From Phaeosaccion multiseriatum (taxonomy: Eukaryota; Ochrophyta, other classes): a stretch of 64,000 nucleotides of DNA. Of this stretch, positions 13,369 through 64,000 are shown piece after piece (positions within the stretch are counted from its first letter, which is position 1; each line of letters opens with the position of its first letter). The notes beneath the pieces were generated by a model. That model was not told the DNA's origin and searched no databases. It saw nothing but the letters and a program-made list of their open reading frames with translations. The translations under genes were made by a program, and so were the position numbers. The stretch spans positions 744,001 through 808,000 of the forward strand of contig OZ218952.1 in the NCBI GenBank assembly GCA_965112735.1. The letters are read 5' to 3'.

Positions 13369-15949
13369 TGTGCGACCTCATCCCGCGCGTGCATGGGAGC
13401 CTTGGAAGGTGTGGCGAGTGATGTGATCCACTGACGCCTCGTCCGTTGCCGCAAACCCCTGCTGTACACTCTCTGCCCCCCCTCCCGTCCCCACCCTCCC
13501 TCCCTCCCCTCCCTTCCCCCTCCCCCCCCCTCCATCTCGACAATTGGCAATCGAAATTCGATATTCGATACTGGATATCGATGTCATCGATACATAGCTC
13601 ATGAAGCACGACTTCCGTCGCCAGGGGCAGCGGCGGCGGCTGCAGCTGGCCAGAGAGAAGGGGCGGCGGGCGGCCTCCCTGCAGCAGTTCATGGAACAGT
13701 TGGTGATTCAGCAGCAGCAGCCCGGTCTCTACCTCTCTGTGAAGGATACTGCGGCGGCTGTGGCAAAGGTAGGTACACGTTCTGTCCCCTCTGTCTCTCT
13801 CTCTCTCTCTCTGCGTGTGTGTGTGCGTTTTCATGTCTCTTTCTCTCTCTCTCTCCCTCCCCCTCGCTCTTTCTCGCGGCCTCTCTTTCTGTGTGGCTCT
13901 CTGGGTCTCTGTCTCTCTCTCTCTCTTGAAGTACATTGTTTGGGCATACGTGTTGTTTTGTTCTGGAGTGACCCACTCTTTTCCGGAACCCCCAAACCTC
14001 TTCCCGTTGCCATACTTGCGCCAAAAAAAGGCCCAGGAGAAAGCCTCTACCCGTCATCTCGACCAAGAAACCGCGTGGCTAGAGCGAGAGATTCAGCAGG
14101 TAGAGGGAGCGATGTTATCCTCCTCACTTCAAACATCACTCCTCTTCTCCAGTCCTGCGCCAGCGTCAGGCTCTTCTCCTTCGCTGCTGTCCTGCGGTTT
14201 TGGGTCTTCCAACTGGCGGAAAGCGCTGGATGTCCAACGCAGGAGGGAGATTGCGGGCTTACGATATGCTGAGCAGATTTTACAAGAGGCGGCGAAGGAG
14301 TTTGTTGTAGTTGGGTGTGGTGGAGCAAGGGGAGGGAGGAAGACGGGGGGGAGGAAGAGGCGGCGGTCGCAACAGGGAGGGGAACAGCAAAAGGGAGAGG
14401 AGGAGGAGGAGGAGGAGGAGGAGCGGGAGGGAGGAGAGATGGAAGCATCCGTAGCAACAGCGGTGGAGGAAGTAGCAGCAAAGGGGGGACAAGGCAGCGC
14501 GTGTACGAGTACCGTGGCACCCCAGGGGGGCATCGTGGGGCTCTCTTGTGCCAGTAGAGATGAGGGGCAGGCTGAGGAGGAGGAGCCATCATCACAAGGG
14601 GCGACTGTCAAAGTCTTACTGGAGCACCACTCGCAGTCGTTGCAGCAGCCTCATCAATGCGATGGGAGAGGCTCTGCAGGTGGAGCAGCGCCACCAGCGG
14701 GGGCAGCAGCAGAGGCAGCAGCAGCACCACCACCACAAGCAGCAGCAGCAGCAGCAGCAGCTGCAGACGGACGCGAAACAATGGGAGTCGAGATGGACAA
14801 AGAGGAGGAGAAGGAGGAGGGAGAGGAGACGGAGGAGGAAGGAGTCGAGGAGGGGGAGGGGGAGGAGGCATGGAGGCCATTCTTAGCAACGTACATGCGA
14901 AAGGTGGAGCAGCAGTGGGAGCGGCGGGAGAGAGACCTTCGGCGACTGAGACGATACCAGTCACGACAGAAGGAGGAGGAACAAGAGGCCCTGCTCCAAG
15001 CATTGCACTCTTGCATCAGTGCAGCGACACTTGAAGGGGTGAACTCATGCATCGAGGAGGCAGAGAAGGAGGAGATGGAGCGTGTGTTGGCGTTGGTGAG
15101 ACAGGAGGAGGCCGAGAGAGAGGGTATGGCGACCGCGGAGAGTGAGATGCGAAGCTTTATGGCGGAAGAGAAGGAGGAGGTGAGCCTGGCGATTGAGCGT
15201 ATTGTCTTCTCTATCAACTTTGCGTATCAAGCAAAGAAGGACCGAGAGAGAGTGGAAAGGGAGAGGCGGGCAATGGAGGAGGAGAGGAGGAGGAGACTAC
15301 TTGAGGAGGAGGAGAGGAGGAGAATGCTGCTGGAGGAGGAGAGGAGGAGAAGGCTTCTGCAGAAAGAGAAGGAAGAGGAGAGGAAGAGAATGCTGCTGGA
15401 GGAGGAGAGGAGGCGGAGATTGCTTGAGGAAGAGGAAAGGAGGAGAATGCTGCTGGAGGAGGAGAGGAGGCGGAGATTGCTTGAGGAAGAGGAAAGGAGG
15501 AGAATGCTGCTGGAGGAGGAGAGGAGGAGAAGGCTTCTGCAGAAAGAGAAGGAAGAGGAGAGGAAGAGAAAGGCAGCGGAGGAGGAGCATGGGCGCGGAG
15601 TACAGGCAGAGCAGTTGGAGGCAACACGCAAGCGACAGCAAGCAGAGGCGATTGAGCATGCGGAAAGAGTGGCACAGCAGGGCGTAATACTTAGGCAGGA
15701 GGAGGAACAAGAGGAAGAGAAGCGAAAGGCTCAAGAGAGGAAGCAGCAGCAGCAGCAGCAACAACAGCCGCTGCTTCTGCACTACCACCAACAGCGGCAC
15801 CTTGAGCAGCAGCACCACTACCAGCAGCAGAAGTTACACCAGCAGCGGGAGCAGCAGGTGGGGCTGGAGAAGCAGCAACAGGAATTTGTCATAAGGCAAC
15901 AGCAGGAGAAACAGCAGCAGCAGTTGATGATACAGCAGCAGTTGACGAC

Positions 15950-15983
<34 letters not shown>

Positions 15984-17207
15984 CAGCAGGAGAAGCAGGA
16001 GCAGCAGGAGAAGCAGCAGCAGAAGAAGCAGCAGGAACAGCAGCAGAAGCAGCAGGAACAGCAGCAGCAGCAGAAGCAGCAGGAACAGCAGGAGCAGGAG
16101 GAAGAAGAGAGGCAAAAGAAGGCCGAGGGAGAGAAGCTAGTGGTGCAGACGGCGTCTTTTCCGCGCGCACCTCCACCTCCTGCTGCCGCTGGTGGACCTG
16201 CCACTGTATCACCAACTGCTGAACCTATCGCTGCTGATGTAGAGGACGTGCGCACTCCTACGATCCACCCGTCCCTCGTGAAGAAGAGGAAGAGAAGTAA
16301 ACAATGGCAGAGTTGGACTACCAACACCCCCACCACCATCACCACCACTGCCGACGCTCAGAGTACGAAATCGAACGGCCCCTCCCTGGATGCACGCGGT
16401 GTTGCGCTGCCTGCTAAGAAGGCGGCACGGGGGGGCAAGAGGAGCAAGGGCTATGACGAGTCCAAGTCCACTCCCCTGCTTGCGCTGAAGGACGGAGTGA
16501 GCAGAGGGCTGGAGCTGGGGCGGATAGTTTGGGCCGCTCGAGGTGAGCGAAGGAGTGAGTGAGGGGAGGGAGGGAGGGAAGGGAGGGAAGGGAGGGACGA
16601 GAGGGGCGGGGACGGGAGTGAGAGTGAGTGAGTGAGTGAGTGAATGAATGAGTGAGTGAGTAAATGAGTGAGTAAGTAAGTGAGTGAGTGAGTGAGTGAG
16701 TGAGCGAGTGAGTGAGTAAATGAGTGAGTAAGTGAGTGAGTGAGCGAGTGAGTGAGGGTGAGTGTATTATAGGGCAAACTTGCTCGGTAGGTGAGGGAAA
16801 GTGAGGGAGTGGGGAGGGAAGGAGGGAGGGAGAGAGATGGAGGAAAGAGAGAGCGAGGAGGGAGGGAGCAGGGAGGGAGTGACCGACTGAGTGATTGAGT
16901 GCGTGAGTGCGTGAGGAAGTTGAGTGATTAAGTGGGTAAGTGAATGATTGGGTGAGTGAGTGGGTGAGTGGGTAAGTGAGTGATTGGGTGCGTGAGTACC
17001 CGGCTCTCTCTGGCGCGCTTCTCGCACCCCCTCTCCCCCACAAGATGCCCTGCTTGACTCTACTCCTTCCCCTCTTGCCCCTGCAACCCCCACTCCGCTG
17101 TTTTGACTCTCTTCCTGCCCTCCTGCTTTTCCGCACCCCACTCCGCTGCTTGCGCGCGTGTGTGTCCGAACTATATGTATGCATGTGTGTGTGTGTGCAT
17201 GTGTGTG

Positions 17208-17289
<82 letters not shown>

Positions 17290-17467
17290 CGCGTAGACGG
17301 GAGCCACTGCCCCGCCGTCATCGTGGCGGACGGCTTGGAGAAGGTGCAAGTATTCTTCTTCGGCCGAGGCGTGGTCGTCTTCTCCGACAAGGCTGATCAC
17401 GAGCTCCAGGCCTTCCCCGGCCCCACTACTGAGGGAAGTCCTCTGGCGGAGGCACTGGGTGTCGGAG

Positions 17468-17514
<47 letters not shown>

Positions 17515-19097
17515 GTGTGTGTGTGCGTGTGCGTGTGTGTATGTGTGTGTGCGTGTATGTGTTGTGTGTGTGCGTGTGCGTGTGTGTATGTGCGTTTGCC
17601 TTGGCCTTGCGTTGCGGCACATGTATGCTGAGACGAGAGTGCCAACTCCTTCAACTCAACATCGCCCACCTACCCACCCACCCACCCACCCACCCATCCC
17701 ACGCGCTCACGCACAACCCCACCCATCCACCTAACGGGCCAACAACCTCTTCCCCTATTGTACCCTTCCTTCGTTCCTCACAGAAGCAGCAGTATCCTTT
17801 TAAGCACCCGTTCGGTCAAGTGCTGTCTTGGTTGGAAGTGTACGGGTGGGAGGGGGAGGGGGAGGAGGAGGACGACGAGGACGACGACGACGAGGAGGAG
17901 GAGAAGGGGGCCGCACGTGGTGGGGGCGATACATTGGCGGGAGAAACAAGGGAGGGAGGGGCGTCGGCGGCGGCGATCGGTGGGGAGGAGCAGGGGACAG
18001 CCGGGGAAGGGGAGGAGGGGAAGAAGGGGTCGGCTCCTCCTCTCATCAGAACGACGATGAAGGGTGCAGGGTTCTTCTGGGGAAGCTTCACCGAAGACGA
18101 AGAGAGGAAGCGCAAGCGAAGGGCTCGGCTCGAGAGGGTGTTGGGGGGGGGGGTCAAGGCCCATGGCAAGAAGGTACGTGTGTGTGCGTGTGTGCGTGTG
18201 TGTGCGTGTGTGTGCGTGTGTGTGCGTGTGTGCGTGTGGGTGGGTGGGTGGGTGGGTGGATGGGTGGGAGGGTGGGGAGGAGGGTGAGTGGTTGGGTGGT
18301 TGAGTGTTTACGCTTGCGGGTGGGTGGGCCAGGGTTGGGTGGCTAAGGTGCCTCTCTGATGCCTGCCCATATGCCTGCCTTGCCTCCCTCCCTCCCCATG
18401 TGCCTTGCTACAGCTGAGGAGCCAGATGGCCTCCTTTGACAAGTTTATGTCCTTCGCCCGCACGCCGCCATCGGAGTGCAAGGAGCTTACGGACAGCAAG
18501 CAGCGCATCTGCAAGAAGGTAATGGGCCAAGGCCGTGGCCTTTTCTCTGCCTTCCTTCCTTCCTTCCTTCCTTCCTTCCTTCCTTCCTTCCTTCCTTCCT
18601 TCCTTCCTTCCTTCCTTCCTTCCTTCCTTCCTTCCTTCCTTCCCTCCTTTCTTCCTTCCTTGCTTCCTTCCTTCCTTCCTTGCTTCAGCGCTTGCTTGGC
18701 TGCTCTGTCTTTTCGCCCTTGCTTTCAAATCGTACTTCTCTTTTCATCGCTTGCTCTGTTTCCTTCTCTCGTGACTATCCCTTCCTTTCTAACGCCTTTC
18801 TCTCTCTCTCTCTCCCTCTCTTCTCTCTCCCTCTCTCTCTCTCTCTCTCTCCCCCCCTCTCTTTTCTCTCTCTCTCTCTCCCTCTCTTCTCTCTCTCTCT
18901 CTCTCTCTCTTTCTTTCTCTCTCTCTCTCTCTCTTTCTTTCTCTCTCCCCCTCCCTGTCTGGTTCTCTTACCCCCCCCCCCCCCCTCTCTGTCTGATTAC
19001 TATACACCCGTAACAGGCCTTGAGTGCCGAGGAGCGCTGGCAGACGCTGTGCAAGAAGCGGGAGGAGATGCTGGCAAGCCAAGGCGAAAGGAACTAG
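8473..19097 (+). CDS. Large disordered protein with PDZ-like and coiled-coil regions
   Basis: Eight exons keep phase throughout: 8473-12159, 12347-12739, 13598-13768, about 14031 (or 14037)-16542, 17297-17469, 17784-18173, 18414-18518 and 19017-19097 (TAG), giving about 2,500 residues. Exon 1 is basic and repeat-rich (poly-Ala, poly-Gln, poly-Thr). It then carries an apparently folded segment near 11305-11500 and a PDZ-like stretch near 11735-11850 whose core is VQEGSFLDVLGVRAGDVLLS, with GD and ING in the usual places. Exon 4 is a long coiled coil of RRRLLEEEE-type repeats (15250-15590) followed by a Gln-rich tract. Exon 5 encodes a compact hydrophobic segment (VIVADGLEKVQVFFFGRG). Exons 6-8 are acidic and then helical. 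A good-looking acceptor (CTCCTTGCAG) near 11730 means exon 1 could contain an unrecognised intron through the GGT repeat. I do not recognise the family. Confidence 0.65.
17215..17290 (+). repeat. (GT)n microsatellite at an acceptor
   Basis: TG dinucleotides run up to GGGCGCGTAG, the acceptor used by exon 17297-17469 of the PDZ-like gene. The next intron begins with another (GT)n (17470-17514) whose first GT is the donor. Confidence 0.9.
18550..18985 (+). repeat. (TTCC)n and CT-rich repeats
   Basis: TTCC tetranucleotides (18552-18642) and CTCTCT tracts fill the last intron of the PDZ-like gene, with a C homopolymer at 18971-18985. Confidence 0.92.
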
Positions 19098-19160
19098 GGC
19101 CGGCCAGACTAATACCATCCACTGCCACATAGACAAACAATACTTGCTTTACCTACCCGT

Positions 19161-19166
19161 AATAAA
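19161..19166 (+). promoter_or_regulatory. Candidate poly(A) signal AATAAA
   Basis: The hexamer lies 64 bp after the TAG stop of the upstream plus-strand gene, in AT-richer sequence. Its position fits a 3' end signal for that gene. Confidence 0.5.
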
Positions 19167-19196
19167 GGTTTAGAAGAAAAGAAATCACAGCATTCC

Positions 19197-19670
19197 GTGC
19201 TGGTTTCCCCATACGCCACTCTCCGCCGTGGCGCCCACTCTGGCGCCCGTGATCCAGCCTGTGCCCACCCGGCGCATAGGCTCGACCTAACCCTGAGTAA
19301 CAACATCTGCAGGAAGGTTATGCCCCACACGGACACCAGACCGGGAGCGGCAGCAGCCAACAGCGAGACCCGCAAGGAGCGGCACTACGCCAACACTTAC
19401 GACCCGAGAGCGGGCGGGTTCGCCTCACCACCTTCGCCATCGAGACCCACGGACGACTCGGCGCACAGGCGCAAAATCACTCCTGCACGCCCTTGCCGAG
19501 CACCTCGTCTCCCGCACGGGGCGCACTGGCTCCTCCATCACCAAGGGCCACGTCCTGACCAGGCTTCGCCGTCTCTTCAGCTGCAGCTACCAGCCAGATG
19601 TGGCCTGCTCGCTCTCGCTCGGAGTGAGAGCGCGCCTTCCTGGGACGGCTCAACCGCGGCGCCGGACCAG
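19197..19670 (+). mobile_element. Decayed reverse-transcriptase-like fragment
   Basis: Three overlapping frames give a protein-like series broken by frameshifts. The first contains PGAAAANSETRKERHYAN (from about 19350). The second reads LTTFAIETHGRLGAQAQ (about 19429). The third reads HALAEHLVSRTGRTGSS and continues RLRRLFSCSYQPDVACSLS (about 19482-19665). The order, a charged R-K-x-x-x-Y segment, then an F-A-x-E-T-x-G box, then a terminal helical segment, resembles the region after the polymerase domain in non-LTR retrotransposon proteins. No intact frame remains and no upstream polymerase motif is visible. The family assignment is from remembered pattern only and needs a translated search. 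Confidence 0.45.
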
Positions 19671-20749
19671 CAGGGCTCCCCCCCCCCCCGGCCAGCCAGG
19701 CGGGGGAATATCAGTAAGTCAGTAACAGGCCCGTAGTGGACCCCAGAGACACACGCACACACTCTCACACACACACTTTCAGTTTCTTAGGTGATTCCTA
19801 TTAAGTCAATAAATTTCCTCTCCTCCGGCGGGAGGAGGGAGCTGGGTGCGAGGCGCACTGGGACCCCCACAAACTGTACGTACTGTGACCTCACATCCTC
19901 ATACAGATAAACAGTGCGGCGCCCATCATCCCACACATGAACGGCAACGGCTGGGCAGAGCCACGGCTGATTGAGAATTGAGAGGCTTTTCCGGAGAGGG
20001 AGGCCCCGGCCGGCCATGATGATAAAAGTGCAGCAGCTGGGTGAAGAAGAAAGAGGGAGGGCTGGCGCGAAGGGGGCAGGGGAAAGACACGTGGAGCCAC
20101 GGAGAGGGTGAGAGGTAAAGCAACACAAGGTGTAGATACTTAGCTGCTGGCAGAGTCAGAGCAGAGGAAGCTCTCCATCCGCAGCAGGGGGCAGAGGAGC
20201 AAAGACGGTCGAGGGTAAGGCCCCCGGGGGGGGGGGAAGGCATAGTCCGACGGGGCTGGAGCAAACTAGAGGCATATGGGGGCGGTATATGTATATATGA
20301 TCGATCAGAATCACAGATGGCTTTGAAGGACCAAAACACTATTATATTCGCGGGGGACCTGAGCTGTGGGCCTTGGTGGTGCTTTTGTGATGATGTTTAA
20401 CGCCGGGAAGGGCCACAGAGCGCGCAGATCCCCCGCGAGGGATGGATAAAAAAAATGGCCTTCACAAACCAACTCCCCTTATCCCCAAACCAAGGTGAGC
20501 CAAGCAGTCTTTGAACTATTGTCCTCTCTGCTTCTTGCCTCCCGCTGGATATCCTTGCTGTGGAGACTACTCTGCTGCTGGGCGATGCAAGCAGACGGCA
20601 GGGGAAGAGACGAGACTGTGAAGAGAGTCGGAAAGCAGAGCGGCTAATTTCCCCCCCCCCTCCTCTCATCTGCTGATGCTCTTCCCCATCAATGCATTGT
20701 CTTTGCCCTCACCACGCCCCATCAGACAACCTTCTCTCGAGAAGTCATC
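19671..20749. other. Intergenic region, no convincing gene
   Basis: It lies downstream of the retroelement-like fragment and upstream of the secreted-protein gene. It holds a short C run near 19681, an AC-rich stretch, the second 37-bp repeat copy and mixed sequence. A 113-codon minus-strand frame ending at 19787 has no supporting start or splice context. The promoter of the plus-strand gene at 20750 should lie near the right end. No clear TATA box was seen. Confidence 0.4.
19777..19813. repeat. 37-bp dispersed repeat, copy 2
   Basis: It matches the intronic copy at 5330-5366 in 36 of 37 positions. It ends in AATAAA and lies about 110 bp downstream of the decayed reverse-transcriptase-like fragment, consistent with being the tail of that element. 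Confidence 0.75.
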
Positions 20750-22411
20750 ATGCCTTCCATCCAGACCATGATCGCCATCGTAGCGGCATGCGCCACGTTC
20801 AGCGCAGTGGCGGGCCAGAGCGACTTGTGTACGCAGTTCTGTGCCAACGAATTCCCCGCCGCCCCTTCGTGCTACACGGAGCCCGACTGCATTGGCGGTG
20901 TTAGCATTGAGGGCTGCGGCGCCCACTCTACCCAACGCGCGGGCCTCGCAGAATTTGAGAACCTCCCTTGCAAGTTCTGCGGGCCCGGGGTTCCTATCAA
21001 CTTCGACGACTGCCCTACGCCCGCTCCAACGCCCGCCCCTACTACGCCAGCTCCCACGCCCGCTCCCACGCCCGCCCCTACTACGCCGGCTCCCACGCCA
21101 GCTCCCACGCCCGCCCCTACTACGCCAGCTCCCACGCCCGCTCCAACGCCCGCCCCTACTACGCCCGCTCCAACGCCCGCCCCTACTACGCCAGCTCCCA
21201 CGCCCGCTCCAACTCCCGCCCCTACTACGCCAGCTCCCACGCCCGCTCCAACGCCCGCCCCTACTACGCCAGCTCCCACGCCCGTTGGAACGCCCGCCCC
21301 TACTACACCAGCTCCCACGCCCGCTCCAACGCCCGCACCAACGACCGCGGCTCCCACGACAGCGTCTCCAACTTGCGAGCCGCCCATGCCGGACCCTTCC
21401 TGCGCCGAGTGCGAGGCCTTCTGCGCGGAGCAGCCCGGCATCGAGTGCTTCTACGACCCCGTGTGTGTGGCCAACGGAGGAGGCGGGGGCTGCAACTTGG
21501 GCAACATCCTGGGCTGCCGCCAGTGTGAGTCCTTCCCATGGATGGCCACTGAGTGCCTCGCTTGCCCCGTGATGGAGGGCGGAGAGGACTGCGCGCCCAC
21601 ACCCACGCCCGTCACCACAGCGACGACTGCCCCTGTAGCCACCACCGCACCCGTCACGAGTTCCCCAGTGGCCGTGGTGGAGGGGGACGCGTGCACCAAG
21701 TACTGTGCCGACTTCTGGCCCACCCAAGCCGCCTGCTACACGGACCCCCAATGTGCGACCGGCGGACTTGGTTGCGACGCCCACATTGGAGTTCGTGCCA
21801 ATGTGGAGGGGCTTGAGGACGCTCTCTGCCGCTTCTGTGGAGGCGACATGTACCTCGCCTGCCCTGATTCCACGACTGCCCCTGCGGCCACGCCTACCCC
21901 TGCCATTACGACTGCCCCTGTAGCCACCACCGCACCCGTCACGACCCCAGTGGCCGTGGTGGAGGGGGACGCGTGCACTGAATACTGTGCCAACGTGTGG
22001 CCCGACCAAGCCGCCTGCTACACGGAGCCCGAATGCGCAGGTGGAGGACTTGGTTGCGAGGCGCACATTGGAGTTCGAGCGAATGTGGAGGGGCTTGAGG
22101 ACGCTCTCTGCCGCTTCTGCGGGGGCGACTATCCCGCCTGCCCTGGTTCCACGCCTACCCCTGCTGCTGCCACCCCTGCCCCCTCCACCCTCGCTCCCGT
22201 GACACCCGATGCCGTGGACGCGTGCACTGAATACTGTGCCAACGTGTGGCCCGACCAAGACGCCTGCTACACGGAGCCCGAATGCGCAGGTGGCGGACTT
22301 GGTTGCGACGCCCACATTGGAGCTCGTGCTCGTGCTGGCATCGAGGGGCTTGAGGACGCTCTCTGCCGCTTCTGCGGAGGCAACTATTTACCCGCCTGCC
22401 CTACGGTATAA
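20750..22411 (+). CDS. Secreted protein with five eight-cysteine modules and Thr/Pro linkers
   Basis: This is a single uninterrupted frame of 553 codons. The first 22 or so residues form a signal peptide (hydrophobic [15 protein letters not shown], likely cleavage before QSD). Modules begin near 20819, 21381, 21690, 21975 and 22222. The canonical pattern is C-x3-C-x9-C-x5-C-x6-C-x17-19-C-x2-C-x6-7-C. The second module departs from it in spacing but keeps eight cysteines. A linker of [14 protein letters not shown] repeats (about 21010-21370) and shorter Thr/Ala/Pro linkers separate the modules and are probably O-glycosylated. Modules 4 and 5 are nearly identical in DNA, which points to recent duplication. 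Likely an extracellular or wall/surface protein with disulfide-bonded modules. I do not know the family. It lacks the introns and microsatellites typical of its neighbours. Confidence 0.85.
   Translation: MPSIQTMIAIVAACATFSAVAGQSDLCTQFCANEFPAAPSCYTEPDCIGGVSIEGCGAHSTQRAGLAEFENLPCKFCGPGVPINFDDCPTPAPTPAPTTPAPTPAPTPAPTTPAPTPAPTPAPTTPAPTPAPTPAPTTPAPTPAPTTPAPTPAPTPAPTTPAPTPAPTPAPTTPAPTPVGTPAPTTPAPTPAPTPAPTTAAPTTASPTCEPPMPDPSCAECEAFCAEQPGIECFYDPVCVANGGGGGCNLGNILGCRQCESFPWMATECLACPVMEGGEDCAPTPTPVTTATTAPVATTAPVTSSPVAVVEGDACTKYCADFWPTQAACYTDPQCATGGLGCDAHIGVRANVEGLEDALCRFCGGDMYLACPDSTTAPAATPTPAITTAPVATTAPVTTPVAVVEGDACTEYCANVWPDQAACYTEPECAGGGLGCEAHIGVRANVEGLEDALCRFCGGDYPACPGSTPTPAAATPAPSTLAPVTPDAVDACTEYCANVWPDQDACYTEPECAGGGLGCDAHIGARARAGIEGLEDALCRFCGGNYLPACPTV
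21010..21370 (+). repeat. Coding Pro/Thr/Ala tandem repeat
   Basis: GC-rich repeats of about 12-30 bp (core GCTCCCACGCCCGC and CCTACTACGCC) encode a [14 protein letters not shown] linker in the secreted protein. Small differences between units suggest expansion by slippage or unequal exchange. Confidence 0.85.
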
Positions 22412-23091
22412 ACTCTGTCTCTCTCTCTCTCTCTCTTGATGGTAGCTGCAGCCGGTGATACAGGCAGCAGTGCAGTGGGAGAGAGAGAGAGCTCTCACGA
22501 TGTGAGAGAGCTCCTCCTGGTTTGTCATGAAAGATGGCGTTACATGAAGTTGTATAACCCTTAATTAATTTGAACTAAGTGATGTTTTGGTTGCTCACGT
22601 CACTCACGCACACGGTGCGCACGCCATATACCTATGCACAGTTTGAGGTGTCTTCGCTCACACCCCGCTCTCACAGGGGCGTCTCCTGCCCAACCCTCCA
22701 CCCCCCCCACCTCCTTGTAGAAGCCTTGTAGGCTCTTCAGGGACCCTTGTAGACCCATTTAGACCTAGAGCAAGCACAGGGCAACACTGGGGGTACTGCT
22801 GCTGCTGCTGCTGTATCACCAACCGCTTGGCCTGTACCTACAGAGCTATCCTGAAACCGCTTATCTTAAGAGCCTTCCGCAAGGCCTCACATATGCAGGC
22901 AGGCATATCGACGGGCGCGCCGTATGGGTGGGAAGGCAGGCATATATGGGCAGGCAGGCAAACAGATACGAGCGGCTGCCGCTGCCTTAACTTGCACCCC
23001 CTCACGGAGAAAAGAAAAGCAGCCCCTCACCACCACCCCCATCTTCGTCACCACCCCGTCCACAGAGTCCCTCTCCTCCCTACTCCTCCAA
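22412..23091. other. Tail-to-tail intergenic region
   Basis: It separates the stops of the secreted-protein gene (+) and the dynein gene (-). It contains an imperfect inverted repeat near 22490-22512 (GAGCTCTCAC, GAT, then GTGAGAGAGCTC) about 80 bp after the secreted-protein stop. A near copy of the recurrent motif (CCGGTGATACAG, about 22453) and an exact copy in the opposite orientation (22811-22823) also occur. The rest is mixed sequence with GGCAGGCA runs near 22895-22960. No gene was seen. Confidence 0.5.

Positions 23092-64000
<40,909 letters not shown>

Noticed and set aside
19787-20128. 113-codon minus-strand frame upstream of the secreted-protein gene
   Set aside because: No convincing start, splice signals or composition. 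It overlaps the 37-bp repeat and may be chance or decayed element sequence.
20666-22315. 549-codon open frame antisense to the secreted-protein gene
   Set aside because: It is a shadow of GC-rich codons in the real gene: Gly/Arg/Val-rich, no domain and no splice or start context.

Overview
The window is nuclear DNA of a flagellated eukaryote, most likely a protist. It has spliced genes with GT-AG introns, an axonemal outer-arm dynein, very dense simple-sequence repeats in introns and exons, and no bacterial operon or ribosome-binding features. Long Thr/Pro linkers joining Cys-rich secreted modules are common in algal and stramenopile proteins, but I cannot name the lineage from sequence alone.

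Layout. Positions 1-2641 (+) hold the 3' part of a long disordered protein with a ubiquitin-interacting-motif-like helix. Positions 3274-7914 (-) hold a coiled-coil protein of unknown function, convergent with the first gene. Positions 8473-19097 (+) hold an eight-exon gene for a protein of about 2,500 residues: disordered, PDZ-like and coiled-coil, with no recognised family. Positions 19.2-19.7 kb hold a decayed reverse-transcriptase-like fragment. Positions 20750-22411 (+) hold an intronless secreted protein built from five eight-cysteine modules. Everything from 23092 to the right edge (-) is one gene, an outer-arm dynein heavy chain of the beta class (ODA4 / DNAH9-11-17 type). I could place about 70 exons, about 14.3 kb of coding sequence, with reading phase matching across essentially every junction. 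The gene starts beyond the right edge, and I estimate about 500 N-terminal residues are missing.

The dynein gene is the main content. All four P-loops, the stalk, the microtubule-binding domain and the beta-type C-terminus are readable. Its introns are filled with micro- and minisatellites, and microsatellite-derived insertions also interrupt loops of the protein.

The most interesting signals concern introns. About 32 of 69 dynein exons begin with GT directly after the acceptor AG, so many introns lie between AGGT direct repeats. None of about 14 junctions in the three neighbouring spliced genes does this. A 13-bp word, GTTGGTGATACAG, recurs about 16 times, nine of them just inside dynein 5' splice sites and others inside CAG-repeat coding exons. 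Together these suggest an introner-like or seed-element history. Further points are a run of five RRxS (PKA-type) motifs in the dynein tail, two frame breaks at long C homopolymers, and partial duplicates of exon ends. Exon coordinates were read by hand and may be off by 1-2 bases in places.
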